Shown here: positions 45,109 to 54,015 of the stretch, in pieces
Layout of the letters: every line of letters begins with the position of its first letter
How positions within the stretch are numbered: position 1 is the first letter of the stretch
NCBI GenBank assembly: GCA_016617855.1
Contig: JAECUM010004980.1
Coordinates: 34,876-98,875 of the forward strand
Direction: 5' to 3'
From: Megalonaias nervosa
Taxonomy: Eukaryota; Mollusca; Bivalvia; Unionida; Unionidae
Length of the DNA stretch: 64,000 nucleotides
Program-made: the position numbers and the translations under genes
Notes under the pieces: model-generated
The model's database searches: none
Seen by the model: the letters and a program-made list of their open reading frames with translations, nothing else
What the model was told of the DNA's origin: nothing

Positions 45109-45786
45109 ATGGCAAAATCGTCCATATTAAACTTTGATACAGAGCGGTTGGTGAAACATAAACATAACAATGAGCTTCCAGATTGTCATTATCTTATTGT
45201 TGGTAGAACTGGATCTGGCAAAACAAATTTGCTTATGAATTTACTTTTAGGAGATAATTTTAACTACGATCGCGTTTATATTTACACAATTAATCCCCAA
45301 CAGGATAAGTACGAGCTACTTAACAACTATAATGATAAACTTCGTGACGACCTTGAATCTGGCGAAGATTTCTTTATTATCAAACAACCGGAAGAACTTG
45401 TTCCAGTTAATCAACTCGATTCGTCCGAACACAAAATAGTTGTTTTTGATGAAATTCCGCTAAACAACGAGGAAATGAATAAAATCAGATCGTATTTTTC
45501 ACTGTCGCGAAATAAGAAATGTAATTCTATTTATCTCGCTCAAGGATATTATAATGTCGACAGATTTATTAGGCGAAATACCGGTTGTTTTATATTATTT
45601 CCTGGACTTGACAATATTGACGTTAGAAATATCGCGAACGAACAATGCGGCGACGTAACAAAAGATAAATTTATTGAACTGTACCGTCAAGCAACGGCAA
45701 ATAGATATGACTTTTTCTTGTTCGATAAGTTAACGAATGATAAGAATAAAATGTTTCGATGTTGTATTGAAAACTATCTACAATAA
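45109..45786 (+). CDS. A32/FtsK-HerA-type packaging ATPase, 225 aa (element A)
   Basis: An intact frame after TATAATG opens MAKSSILNFDTERLVKHK. Walker A is IVGRTGSGKTNLLMNLL (residues ~28-44) and Walker B is HKIVVFDEIPL (~106-116), followed by FSLSRNKKCNSIYLAQGY, the sensor-like stretch of genome-packaging ATPases. Length fits the Polinton ATPase. It should drive DNA into preformed capsids. Confidence 0.85.
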   Translation: MAKSSILNFDTERLVKHKHNNELPDCHYLIVGRTGSGKTNLLMNLLLGDNFNYDRVYIYTINPQQDKYELLNNYNDKLRDDLESGEDFFIIKQPEELVPVNQLDSSEHKIVVFDEIPLNNEEMNKIRSYFSLSRNKKCNSIYLAQGYYNVDRFIRRNTGCFILFPGLDNIDVRNIANEQCGDVTKDKFIELYRQATANRYDFFLFDKLTNDKNKMFRCCIENYLQ

Positions 45787-45813
45787 TTTTTTATAGAAAA
45801 TAGTATATAATCA

Positions 45814-46883
45814 ATGGAAAAACAAGCAAAGTACAGAAAACATAGAAAATCTAAAAAAAACTTGCGCAGTCTCAGGCAAAATTTAAACAGCTAGTACAGT
45901 AAGCACGACGCGGTCAAGTTGCTGCAGCAGAAACAGCAGCTACAGTTCTCAAACTAGTTATTGAGGCTTTACTTGGAAAACAACCTGAAGGTAAGGCACT
46001 ATCAGAAGAAGAAGCTAAAAAATTACAAGAAAAAGGTTTGATTGGATTAGTTAAAGAACAACAAGAGAGATCTGATGCGGAAAAAAGAAGATTAGCTGAG
46101 GCACTTGCACCAAATATAGCTGATTCTGCTGCAAGGCAAGCTGAAATAGATCGGCTTATAAATAATCCGCTAGAACTTGAGCAAAGATTAGGAAAATTAA
46201 CAACGCAAGAAATTAAAAATATTATAACAAATTTATCAAGAGAAATGAAAGATATTAAAGAGGAGCAACAAAGAGTTGGTGAACTTACTGTAAAGTTTAT
46301 GGAGGTTGGAGAGAAAAGACAATGGTTTATAAAAAGAGTAAATGATGCGATAACAGAAGATGAATACAATGAATTTTTAGAGAAAGAAAATATAAAAGAT
46401 ATTGATAATATAAATAAATGGACCGATATAGAATATGAAACATTAATCGATAAATTAAATGCAATAATAGGAGACGGAACTGATGCTAAAAATGAGTTAA
46501 ACGCAGCCATAAGAGAAGAAGATATGCTTCCACTTTATGACAGAATGAGATATGGTATTATTGCTCTCATATTTGGAAGAACAGCAGAAAACAGCAGAGC
46601 AAGACCTTTTGGCAGGAGTTGGAATTTTAATAGGAGATTTTTTACATTAGATAAAACTCGTACAGAAAAATATAGAGGAGAAAAAACAGGAACTGGAGTC
46701 AGAATATTCGCATCAGTTACTGAAATGATCGGCAGATTAATGCTATTGATATCATCAAAAGAAGCAGGAAATGTTGGTGCTGAAATCGACAATGAAATCA
46801 TCGACATACTTGATAATTTGAGATCGAGAAATTTATTAGCATCTGACGAATACGATACTTTGCACCGCGACTTAATTTTATAA
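45814..46883 (+). pseudogene. Scaffold-like helical protein with one frameshift and one stop (element A)
   Basis: The ATG at 45814 opens a basic start (MEKQAKYRKHRKSKK). A -1 shift at the A8 run (~45852-45859) is needed to enter QSQAKFKQLVQ, then a TAA at ~45900 interrupts before GQVAAAETAATVLK. From there the frame is open to 46883: long charged helices (QQERSDAEKRRLAEAL; IITNLSREMKDIKEEQQ), then a C-terminal block EMIGRLMLLISSKEAGN. Same relative position and C-terminal type as 37795-38736 in B. Likely a virion or scaffold protein; function unknown. Confidence 0.5.
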
Positions 46884-46897
46884 AAATATAATAATAA

Positions 46898-47791
46898 ATG
46901 TCAGCAACATTATTACTCGACTCTAGTCAGTCTGATAAAGATAGCGCAAATTTTTCAGTAAAGTATATTCCGCCAATAGAACTAGATCGTGAAAAACAAT
47001 ACGAAATTGGATTAATTTCATGTACTTGTTGGAATGCCATGGCAAACATTAAGACTGGCATCAATGACAAGTTTGAGTTTATAAATACTCTCGATAATAG
47101 TTGGAGAAAAGCCAGAATTCTGAAGAACGGCGTAGAGGTTGCTCAGGTGAATGTTGAAGATGTTAATAAAAAAGTAAACGAAATTCGCGCAACAATCCAA
47201 GAACCTAAATTTGATATTACTATTATATATCCACCAAAAACTGCTCCCTGGACATCATTAAAAATTCTGCAAGGCGCCTATAACATAACTGATCTGAATA
47301 AAACGATAAAAGAACTTATAACAGCTAATAAAGGACCCGCAGATGATTTTGAGCTAGCACCGAATTATAATACATTGCGAGCTAGAATGAAAGTAAAAAA
47401 TGGTTTTATAGTTAGTTTTATATCACCAACAAGCATTGCATCATTGATAGGATTTAAACATCAAAATTATGTTTCTGTTGATGATGCATCTGTCACGTAT
47501 GACGGTGAATTTCCAGTAAATATAACTGAAGTTAACACAATATTGGTAAATTGCTCGATTGCGTCTGGTTCTTATTCAGCCAAAGGCAGCAAAGGGCAAA
47601 CTATATACAGTTTTTCACCAGAAGTTCCACCAGAGTCTCTCATGCAAATTAGTCCGCGTCATATTTATTATCCGCTAAATGTTGAAAATCAAATAACAGA
47701 AGTAAATATGGAACTGACAGATCAATCTGGAAGACAGTTGGATTTTAATAATGAAGTTGTTACTTATTACGTGCACCTACGCGTTGCGTAG
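46898..47791 (+). CDS. Minor capsid (penton-like) protein, 297 aa (element A)
   Basis: An intact frame opens MSATLLLDSSQSDKDSANF. The C-terminal part has YSFSPEVPPESLMQISP and LTDQSGRQLDFNNEVVTYYV, typical of the single-jelly-roll minor capsid of Polintons, which forms the vertex capsomers. It starts 14 nt after the scaffold-like gene. The B and C versions are ~180 residues longer in the middle. Confidence 0.75.
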   Translation: MSATLLLDSSQSDKDSANFSVKYIPPIELDREKQYEIGLISCTCWNAMANIKTGINDKFEFINTLDNSWRKARILKNGVEVAQVNVEDVNKKVNEIRATIQEPKFDITIIYPPKTAPWTSLKILQGAYNITDLNKTIKELITANKGPADDFELAPNYNTLRARMKVKNGFIVSFISPTSIASLIGFKHQNYVSVDDASVTYDGEFPVNITEVNTILVNCSIASGSYSAKGSKGQTIYSFSPEVPPESLMQISPRHIYYPLNVENQITEVNMELTDQSGRQLDFNNEVVTYYVHLRVA

Positions 47792-47854
47792 GCGAACAAC
47801 AGTAAACATATTTTTTGAAAGAGTTGACAACAAAATTATACAACCTCAGATATA

Positions 47855-48214
47855 ATGAAGCAGAAAAAAGTTTGCAGAAGAAAAATAGTAGGAGGATTTT
47901 TCGGAAATACATTTACTAAAATTGTTAAAAATATTCCAGGACTAGCTCGTAAAGTTGCGCCAATTGCACTTGACGCGGGTAAAGCTTTTGCAACTGGAGC
48001 TGCATCTGCTTCTGGAACTGCTGTGGGACAAAAAATATCTGATAAAATAAAAGGCGAACCTAAGGCGCATGCCGCAATCAAGCAAGTTATTTCAGAAATC
48101 GTACCAACAAAAGAAACCCAACGCGCGATGATAACAACAACAAAAAAACTTTTATCACCAAAGGGCGAGCAGATTATACAAAATTTAATATCTAAAGTTA
48201 CAGCACCGCAATAA
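47855..48214 (+). CDS. pVI-like virion protein, 119 aa (element A)
   Basis: Frame after TATAATG opens MKQKKVCRRKIVGGFFGNTF. IVGG followed by F fits the adenain consensus (M/I/L)-x-G-G-x, so the basic leader could be removed to free an amphipathic, glycine/alanine-rich segment (NIPGLARKVAPIALDAGKAF). The C-terminal half is basic. Adenovirus pVI has this layout and lyses membranes once matured. Position between penton and capsid genes supports a virion role. Confidence 0.55.
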   Translation: MKQKKVCRRKIVGGFFGNTFTKIVKNIPGLARKVAPIALDAGKAFATGAASASGTAVGQKISDKIKGEPKAHAAIKQVISEIVPTKETQRAMITTTKKLLSPKGEQIIQNLISKVTAPQ

Positions 48215-48241
48215 TTTTATATAACCTAATAAAATAAAAAA

Positions 48242-49795
48242 ATGTCTGTGAAAAATTATCTCGATTTTGCAGAAACTTATGACACAGACAACACAGTAAC
48301 AGAATTTGAGTATGTTGAATATCTTGATGAAAATTCTAACGAACCTAATAAAACTGGTGTTAGAACATTTAATACCAGAGATGAGGACGTATTTCTACTG
48401 CCTCACAAAGCAATGTTAGAAGTTCGTGGTCGGATTATGACAACAGCTGATCCACCTGCCGAAATTGCAGTCAATACACAAGTAGTTCTTATAAATAATG
48501 GTTGGTGTTTATTTAGAAGTGCTCGATATCAGCTGACCAATCAAACTGTCGAGGATATTTCAAGTCACTTACAAGTTGCAAGTACAATATTAAATACTAT
48601 TTCGTTTTCCGATGATTACTCCAAATCAACTGCAACTAATATGATGTGGTTTAAAGATACTGGAAATGCTGGTGCAGGTATTGTTGCATCAGTTGAAATT
48701 TTATCAGGATTAGCACCTACTGTAGCTGCTGGAGCTAATGCTGCTGCAAACGCTGCAAATGTGAGAGATTTTCTTATTGCTAATGCTGCTGTGCTTGGCA
48801 TAGCCGCACCAGCTGCAGTTGCTGATGCAGACGCTACAAGAGTTTCACTTACTGCAGCTTGTAACAATCTTGGTATAACACCACCAGGAGCAGGTGCTGA
48901 CGGCACTGCAATGTTAAATTTGATTAATAACGCAATTAGCGTAAGAAATAGACGTTACAATGAAGGTTATGCTAAGCGAAGAGAACTTATAGCAGAATCA
49001 CGTCAAATTACAATGATGCTGCCATTAAGTACAATATTTGGCTTTTGCAGGGATTATAATAAAGTATTTCGTGGAGTTAAACATACGCTTATTTTAGATC
49101 GAGCAGAACGAAATGATTGCCTGTTCAGATCTGGCGGGGATGATGTACAATTTGTCATAAACAAACTTGCGTTGTGGATGCCACGAATAACTCCGTCAAT
49201 CACCAAAATGGCAGAATTAAATGATATGCTGCAAAAACATACTAATAGAATTTATTTTCAGCAACATAAAATATATCAAACAGCAGTTCCGAATACCACC
49301 GACTACACATGGCGAGTTACAACAACATCGAGTGAGCAACTACCGCGTCAATTATTTGTTGCATTTCAGAGACAAGCTCGACGTAATAACCAACAACAAA
49401 ATAATGCAATATTTGATAGCGCAAATGTTAGACGAATATATGCCAGAATAAATTCAAAACAATATCCAGAGCGAGCGATAGAATGTAATTTTGCAGACGA
49501 TGAGAATAAAAACATTACTAGACCGTACATGTACCTGCTTGACTCAATGCAAAATTATCAAGATGTTGGAGACGGAACTCAGATATCAGTAGAGGAATTT
49601 CGTACACTTTATCCGATATTTTACTTTGATGTTAGTAAACATAGCGAACGAGCTGTGGACAGCACAGCTGATATTGAAATCACTTGGACGCTCGGGAACG
49701 CTCCAGCAGCGGCATTAAACGTTTATGCGTTAGTGATAAGCGACAGATTTGTTACAATCGACTCTGTCGGAGGTAAAATGACAATACAAGTTTAA
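48242..49795 (+). CDS. Major capsid protein, double jelly roll, 517 aa (element A)
   Basis: An intact frame opens MSVKNYLDFAETYDTDNTV. Landmarks shared with B and C are VFLLPHKAMLEV, INNGWCLFRSARY, LSTIFGFCRDYNKVFRGVKH, NKLALWMPRITPSI and SVEEFRTLYPIFYF. Residues ~142-233 are an alanine/glycine-rich insert (GANAAANAANVRDFL, APAAVADADATR) not present in B/C, which fits a surface loop between strands. It forms the hexon-like capsomers. Confidence 0.85.
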   Translation: MSVKNYLDFAETYDTDNTVTEFEYVEYLDENSNEPNKTGVRTFNTRDEDVFLLPHKAMLEVRGRIMTTADPPAEIAVNTQVVLINNGWCLFRSARYQLTNQTVEDISSHLQVASTILNTISFSDDYSKSTATNMMWFKDTGNAGAGIVASVEILSGLAPTVAAGANAAANAANVRDFLIANAAVLGIAAPAAVADADATRVSLTAACNNLGITPPGAGADGTAMLNLINNAISVRNRRYNEGYAKRRELIAESRQITMMLPLSTIFGFCRDYNKVFRGVKHTLILDRAERNDCLFRSGGDDVQFVINKLALWMPRITPSITKMAELNDMLQKHTNRIYFQQHKIYQTAVPNTTDYTWRVTTTSSEQLPRQLFVAFQRQARRNNQQQNNAIFDSANVRRIYARINSKQYPERAIECNFADDENKNITRPYMYLLDSMQNYQDVGDGTQISVEEFRTLYPIFYFDVSKHSERAVDSTADIEITWTLGNAPAAALNVYALVISDRFVTIDSVGGKMTIQV

Positions 49796-49814
49796 TCTGT
49801 AATCGTTATATAAG

Positions 49815-50200
49815 ATGACAAATATATTATAAAAGAAATACATTTAACTGATGGCCAAGTTAAAAAATTAGCAGCTGCTGTTGCGAAGCGGAGGCCGGTT
49901 TCATTGAAGATCAACCCGAGTGTTTTGGGGACTTTAACAAATTTATTGCTAACCAAAAATCAAGCAAATAAATACGATCGCGAAAAACCTTTCGTTTTAA
50001 ATTTAAGCGCTGCACAAATAACCGCGATGTCAAAACACGACGGTTTCTTCGGTCCGGCATTATCAGTAATAGCCAAAACATTACTACCTAAAATTTTGCC
50101 AGTGTTAGGTACATTAGGGCTAGCAGCAGCGTCAGGAGCAGTATCTGGCGCATCAGAAAAGGTAGTTGAAGGTAGTGGAATAAAGAAAATTTTTGTCTAA
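49815..50200 (+). pseudogene. pX-like virion protein with a start-proximal frameshift (element A)
   Basis: The coding frame (KEIHLTDGQVKKLAAAVAK, then VSLKINPSVLGTL and FVLNLSAAQITAMSKHDGFF) is open upstream to a stop at ~49811, and the only nearby ATG (49815) lies one frame away, so a single base seems lost near 49830. The repeated 'L(T/S)xxQ(V/I)' motifs match the core protein of B. A hydrophobic Ala/Gly/Leu stretch (LLPKILPVLGTLGLAAASG) ends the protein. Confidence 0.5.
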
Positions 50201-50212
50201 AGATTAAATATA

Positions 50213-50391
50213 ATGCCTAAACGAAAAACTGTGCGAAAAAAGACAACGACGAAAAGAAAAACGACGACGAAAAAAAGATACAAGGTGGATTTCTTCCAAT
50301 AGCCCCATTACTGGCAGGATTAGCGGGAAGTCTACTGCCGGGTCTGTTAGGACGAGGACGAGGACTAATGCTGCCAGGAACAAGGAGATAA
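50213..50391 (+). pseudogene. pX/mu-like DNA-condensing core protein with frameshift at an A7 run (element A)
   Basis: The ATG at 50213 (TATAATG) starts a strongly basic leader (MPKRKTVRKKTTTKRKTTTK). In-frame it stops at ~50302, but a -1 shift at the A7 run (~50268) enters IQGGFLPIAPLLAGLAGSLL and ends LMLPGTRR. A basic part, a GG site and a hydrophobic tail mirror adenovirus pX/mu. The shift could be a lost base, an assembly error or ribosomal slippage. Confidence 0.55.
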
Positions 50392-50810
50392 AGTCGTCGG
50401 CTCCGTTAAGTAATTTTGATATACTTGAAGAACTTAAAAAAGTAAAAAATTTTCACGGAGTTTATTCCAAAGATGAACTTACGGCGATTGCATCGCTAGG
50501 TTCTTGTGTGATAAATATACAAGATTTTAATGACGGATCTGGTACACATTGGGTAGCTGTTTTTGATAACAATTATTTCGACTCGTTCGGAATTCCACCA
50601 AGTGACGCGGTAAAAAGATATATGAGCAAAAACAAAATAATAAATTATTCTTCTAATCAGATTCAACCAGTTGGAACTTCCGCTTGTGGATATTATTGCA
50701 TAATGTTCATTAAACAGATGACCAAAAATCCAGATTTTTTAAAATTTATTTTGCAGTTTGATAAACAACCTTCTCACGCTAATGACGAGATTGCGATTAA
50801 TTTTGCATAA
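50388..50810 (+). pseudogene. Adenain-like cysteine protease lacking an ATG (element A)
   Basis: The frame contains APLSNFDILEELKKV, FHGVYSKDEL, catalytic His in GSGTHWVAVFDN, acidic residue in NYFDSFGIPP and nucleophile Cys in TSACGYYCIMFIKQM, i.e. a complete triad of the adenovirus protease family. The expected start overlaps the pX stop as ATAA, where ATGA would give the usual overlap; the present codon is ATA. Otherwise the domain is intact. It would process pVI- and pX-like proteins at GG sites. Confidence 0.7.
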
Positions 50811-50826
50811 ACTTACAAATATAACA

Positions 50827-51011
50827 ATGTCAACATATTGTCTCAAATGTAAAACTAAAACAGAAAATAAAGACGAAAAAACGAAAAAAAAAAGAAGAAT
50901 AATAGAATAATGCTGAAAAGTATTTGCGCAATTTGTGGAAAAAGAAAAAGTATGTTTTTGCCAGCAAAGTCAGGGGCGGGTTGTCCTGACGTTATTTTAG
51001 TAGACGACTAA
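50827..51011 (+). pseudogene. DUF5679-like zinc-ribbon protein split by a frameshift (element A)
   Basis: The first ORF (50827-50910) opens MSTYCLKCKTKTENKDEK with one C-x2-C. The second (50910-51011) opens MLKSICAICGKRKSMFL with the other C-x2-C. Together they would be one small zinc ribbon of the kind common in Polintons and related viruses; a -1 shift after the A10 run joins them. Function unknown. Confidence 0.55.
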
Positions 51012-51018
51012 ACAAATA

Positions 51019-52376
51019 ATGACGTGCAACTGCGATGCAGATAGAGATTTATGTCTCGAGCAAAATAAAATTGTTACATATTGCCAGAAATGCGATAACA
51101 GAGAAATAATTGGAACGGGCATAGATATACATAAATTAATTGGCAAACTGCCGAAACGGAAAGGTGGTTGGACACTGCCAGGCCATAAATATACCGGCCC
51201 GTGGAATCCGCTTGATGAGCAACTTGACGAAAATGATAATCCGCTGCCAGGACAAGAGCCTTACAATCAGGTTGACGCAATAGCGATGCGTCATGATATC
51301 TGCTACAGAGATATTGATCTTCCTAGTGGCGAAACAAAACACAGCTGCGACAAAGTAATGTTAGACGAACTTCGCGAAATGAAACCAGTAAATATGCGAC
51401 AGCGTGTTGACCGAAGGCTGGTACAGGGTTTTATTGGAGCAAAATATAAACTTGGACTAGGTAGAGACTTATACGATGACCTGGCAGTCGAGCTACATAG
51501 ACCTAAAAAAAAAAGTTTCCGCGACGTAAAGTTGTCGCAAATGCCGTTGATGACATTTGGGCAATAGATTTAGTTGATATGTCAAATCTAGCTCAATTTA
51601 ACGTTCGCGCTGATGGCGCTCCAAAGAAATACTTGTTCAATGTTGTCGATGTTTTCAGTAAATATGCATTTAGTGTACCGGTTTCGGATAAAACAGGGAC
51701 CTCAATGATTGACGCGCTAAAGCACATAATAACAACTACAGAAAGAAAGCCGAACAGAATCTGGACCGATCACGGAGCAGAATTTTTTAACAAAAAGTTC
51801 TAGCAGTTTTTGGAACAAAATAACATTAAAAAATACGTTACTGGAAATGAGGGAAAAAGCGTCATTGTCGAGCGATTTAATCGCACGCTTAACGAAAAAA
51901 TTCATAAGTATTTGACAGCTAAAAACACGAATAAATACATCGACAACTTACAGAATATCGTTGACGAATATAATAACACGAAACATCGAACCACTAGAAT
52001 GTCACCAAACGACGCGATTGCAAATCCAATGCTAGCGAACGAAAACATGTACCGAAGACACAAATTTAGAGTTGGCGATAAAGTTAGAATTTCTTTGACT
52101 AAAAAAACATTTGAAAAGGGATTTACTCCGAACTGGAGCGAAGAAGTATTTGTTGTTGATAAAGTACTTTTAACAATACCAGTTACATATTCGTTGAAAG
52201 ACTTATTAGGAGAACCTATAACTGGCAGTTTTTACGAACAAGAACTTCAGAAAACAGAACAAGATGTATTTGTTATTGAAAAAGTTATTAGAAAGCGCGG
52301 CAACAAAAGTTTAGTTAAATGGCGCGGATATAGCGATAAATTTAATAGTTGGGTACCAACTAAGTCGATCGAATAA
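51019..52376 (+). pseudogene. PLA2-like domain - DDE integrase - chromodomain fusion, one frameshift and one stop (element A)
   Basis: N-terminal part (51019-51567): GWTLPGHKYTGPWNPLD is a calcium-loop-like segment and AIAMRHDICYRDID is the phospholipase A2 HD-x-x-Y motif, as in parvovirus VP1. A -1 shift at the A10 run (~51504-51513) would continue into FPRRKVVANAVDDIWAIDLV (integrase first Asp), NVVDVFSKYAF, RIWTDHGAEFF (second Asp), a TAG at 51801, then SVIVERFNRTL (Glu). The C-terminal ~50 residues (VIRKRGNKSLVKWRGYSDKF, then SWVPTKSIE) are a chromodomain. The integrase inserts the element; the chromodomain may target chromatin. The fusion order agrees with related reading frames known to me in aquatic animals. 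Confidence 0.7.
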
Positions 52377-52833
52377 TATTATTATAAATTTGCTCGTATT
52401 TTATTAGTACTGACCTACATTTTACTGGTTTACATAAAGAAATTAAGTGTAATTTTCTCGCATCATCGACTGGCATTAAATTAAATATTTTAACAAAAAT
52501 GAAATCGTATTTTATGTTTCTTTGTTGTCCCGGTACTTTTACGTTTAGAAAGGGCCTTATAAGTTGCCAAAATATTTGATGCTCAGCAACACTAAAATTA
52601 AATTTTAATATTTTTTTGGCAATGTGGTACTTAACATCATATCGACCAGTTGTTGGTCTACTTAAATGTTTTTTGCTAACAACAACATCATCTTCGTCAT
52701 CGTCATAGTTATGCAAGATATCATTTTCAGTATAACCAGCAAATCTGTCGTCGGTAATATTTTTTAATGTGACATTAGGAACTGGAACAAAATCTTCCGA
52801 ATATAGCTGAGCCAGTCTCTCGATTAAGCTCAT
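52360..52833 (-). CDS. Unknown protein, 157 aa (element A)
   Basis: Minus-strand frame from MSLIERLAQLYSEDFVPVPN. An acidic stretch (HNYDDDEDDVVV) precedes a helical C-terminal half (HIAKKILKFNFSVAEHQIF; YDFIFVKIFNLMPVDDARK). The C-terminus is faintly like that of VLTF3-type late transcription factors, without the zinc site, so I leave it unnamed. It converges with the integrase, overlapping its last codons by 17 nt. Confidence 0.5.
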   Translation of the reverse strand: MSLIERLAQLYSEDFVPVPNVTLKNITDDRFAGYTENDILHNYDDDEDDVVVSKKHLSRPTTGRYDVKYHIAKKILKFNFSVAEHQIFWQLIRPFLNVKVPGQQRNIKYDFIFVKIFNLMPVDDARKLHLISLCKPVKCRSVLIKYEQIYNNIIRST

Positions 52834-52870
52834 TATCATAATAATCTTTTATCTAATTAATATATATAAC

Positions 52871-53152
52871 ATGTTCGAGGAAATAAAATATCATTGTAGA
52901 GTTAATATACTAAACAAAAAAGAATTAGCCGAAGCAGTTCGAAATTGCTTGCTGGGATATAATTTTTATTTCGTTGACGTTATGATAACATTGGGCGAAT
53001 CTGATAAATTTTTGTTAACAGCGGCGGATAAAATAAAACTTGAGACAAATGCAATGATGACAATACGATTAAATCGCGATGACATAATGGAATTTAGTCA
53101 TAATTGTCTTTCTCGTAATGATATAGAAAATATTATTAATTATCGTATCTAA
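52871..53152 (+). CDS. Unknown protein, 93 aa (element A)
   Basis: An intact frame preceded by TATATAAC opens MFEEIKYHCRVNILNKKELA. No recognised domain; mixed alpha/beta composition. It ends inside the 3' end of the convergent HNH gene (17 nt overlap) and starts 37 nt from the start of the divergent 52833 gene, so the two share a promoter gap. Confidence 0.5.
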   Translation: MFEEIKYHCRVNILNKKELAEAVRNCLLGYNFYFVDVMITLGESDKFLLTAADKIKLETNAMMTIRLNRDDIMEFSHNCLSRNDIENIINYRI

Positions 53153-53942
53153 AACTAAATCTATCAAATGTCACCATCGACGTTGCCGATCTTCTTTTAC
53201 CATCGGCAACATCTTTTACTCTAGCTGATTCAATTTTATGATATTTTGCTGCAGATGTTATTGATTTAAATTTCATTTCTTCAGACGTTTCCAGATTTAT
53301 CGAGATAATTGATTTAGAATATCTAACACCACCAGCATCTCCTCTTCTACTATTTTCTTGTTGTGTAACTAAATCTAAATTTTCAAGACAATTGTCGGTT
53401 TTAATTTTGTTAATGTGGTCGATAACTAAATTATTTGAAATAGCACCATGAAAAGTTTCGTAAATAAATCTATGCGACTTATAACTGATTTGATCAGTTT
53501 TTGCTTCACGTACAGTTACTTGTAAATAACCATCATTATTCAAACTTCCAATAACTTTTTTTGTTCTTATATGACGAATAATTCCTTTATCATTAGCTTC
53601 GTATAGATCAAAGATTGGGTGGGGTTGAAATTCGTTTTGTAATCCTAAATTTTCGATATTATCATCTGCAACTGCGCCATTTGCTCTATATACTCGTTGT
53701 CCTTCTGGAATAACACCGCAAAACAAAGTATAAATAAAATCGTTTCTAAACATTTCGATTCTTTCTGCACCTTTCACTGAAATTAAAATACCAGCAGGAG
53801 TTGGTACGCCAATAGCTTTTTTAGTTGCTATGTTGATAACAGAACCTAATGCATTTCCAGCATATAAGTTGTATTCTGGGTGAACATGATACGTTTCTTG
53901 TTCTTCCGCTGTCAGTGGTAGATATCTCAAGATTTCTGTCAT
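53136..53942 (-). CDS. HNH homing-endonuclease-like protein with NUMOD domains, 268 aa (element A)
   Basis: The start is the ATG at 53942 (TATATAATG; MTEILRYLPLTAEEQETYHV), because upstream codons would overlap the polymerase start. An N-terminal NUMOD4-like part contains LYEANDKGIIRHIRTKKVIG. The HNH core is FHGAISNNLVIDHINKIKTD with CLENLDLVTQQENSRRG. A NUMOD1-like tail contains KFKSITSAAKYHKIESARVK. Such enzymes make a site-specific double-strand break and spread by repair. It is divergent to the polymerase with a ~70 bp gap. Confidence 0.75.
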   Translation of the reverse strand: MTEILRYLPLTAEEQETYHVHPEYNLYAGNALGSVINIATKKAIGVPTPAGILISVKGAERIEMFRNDFIYTLFCGVIPEGQRVYRANGAVADDNIENLGLQNEFQPHPIFDLYEANDKGIIRHIRTKKVIGSLNNDGYLQVTVREAKTDQISYKSHRFIYETFHGAISNNLVIDHINKIKTDNCLENLDLVTQQENSRRGDAGGVRYSKSIISINLETSEEMKFKSITSAAKYHKIESARVKDVADGKRRSATSMVTFDRFSFRYDN

Positions 53943-54015
53943 TATATATATACAAAATTTTTTCATATCTCTAATTAAAAAAATTTCAATTAAATAAACA
54001 ATATTACTATATATA

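Noticed and set aside
45914..46510. Long Ser-rich minus-strand open frame (198 codons)
   Set aside because: Shadow of the charged helical gene 45814-46883; biased composition, no motif.
51019..52376. Retroviral origin (integrase with protease nearby)
   Set aside because: No reverse transcriptase, LTRs or gag; DDE integrase with polymerase B, double-jelly-roll capsid, packaging ATPase and long TIRs defines a Polinton.
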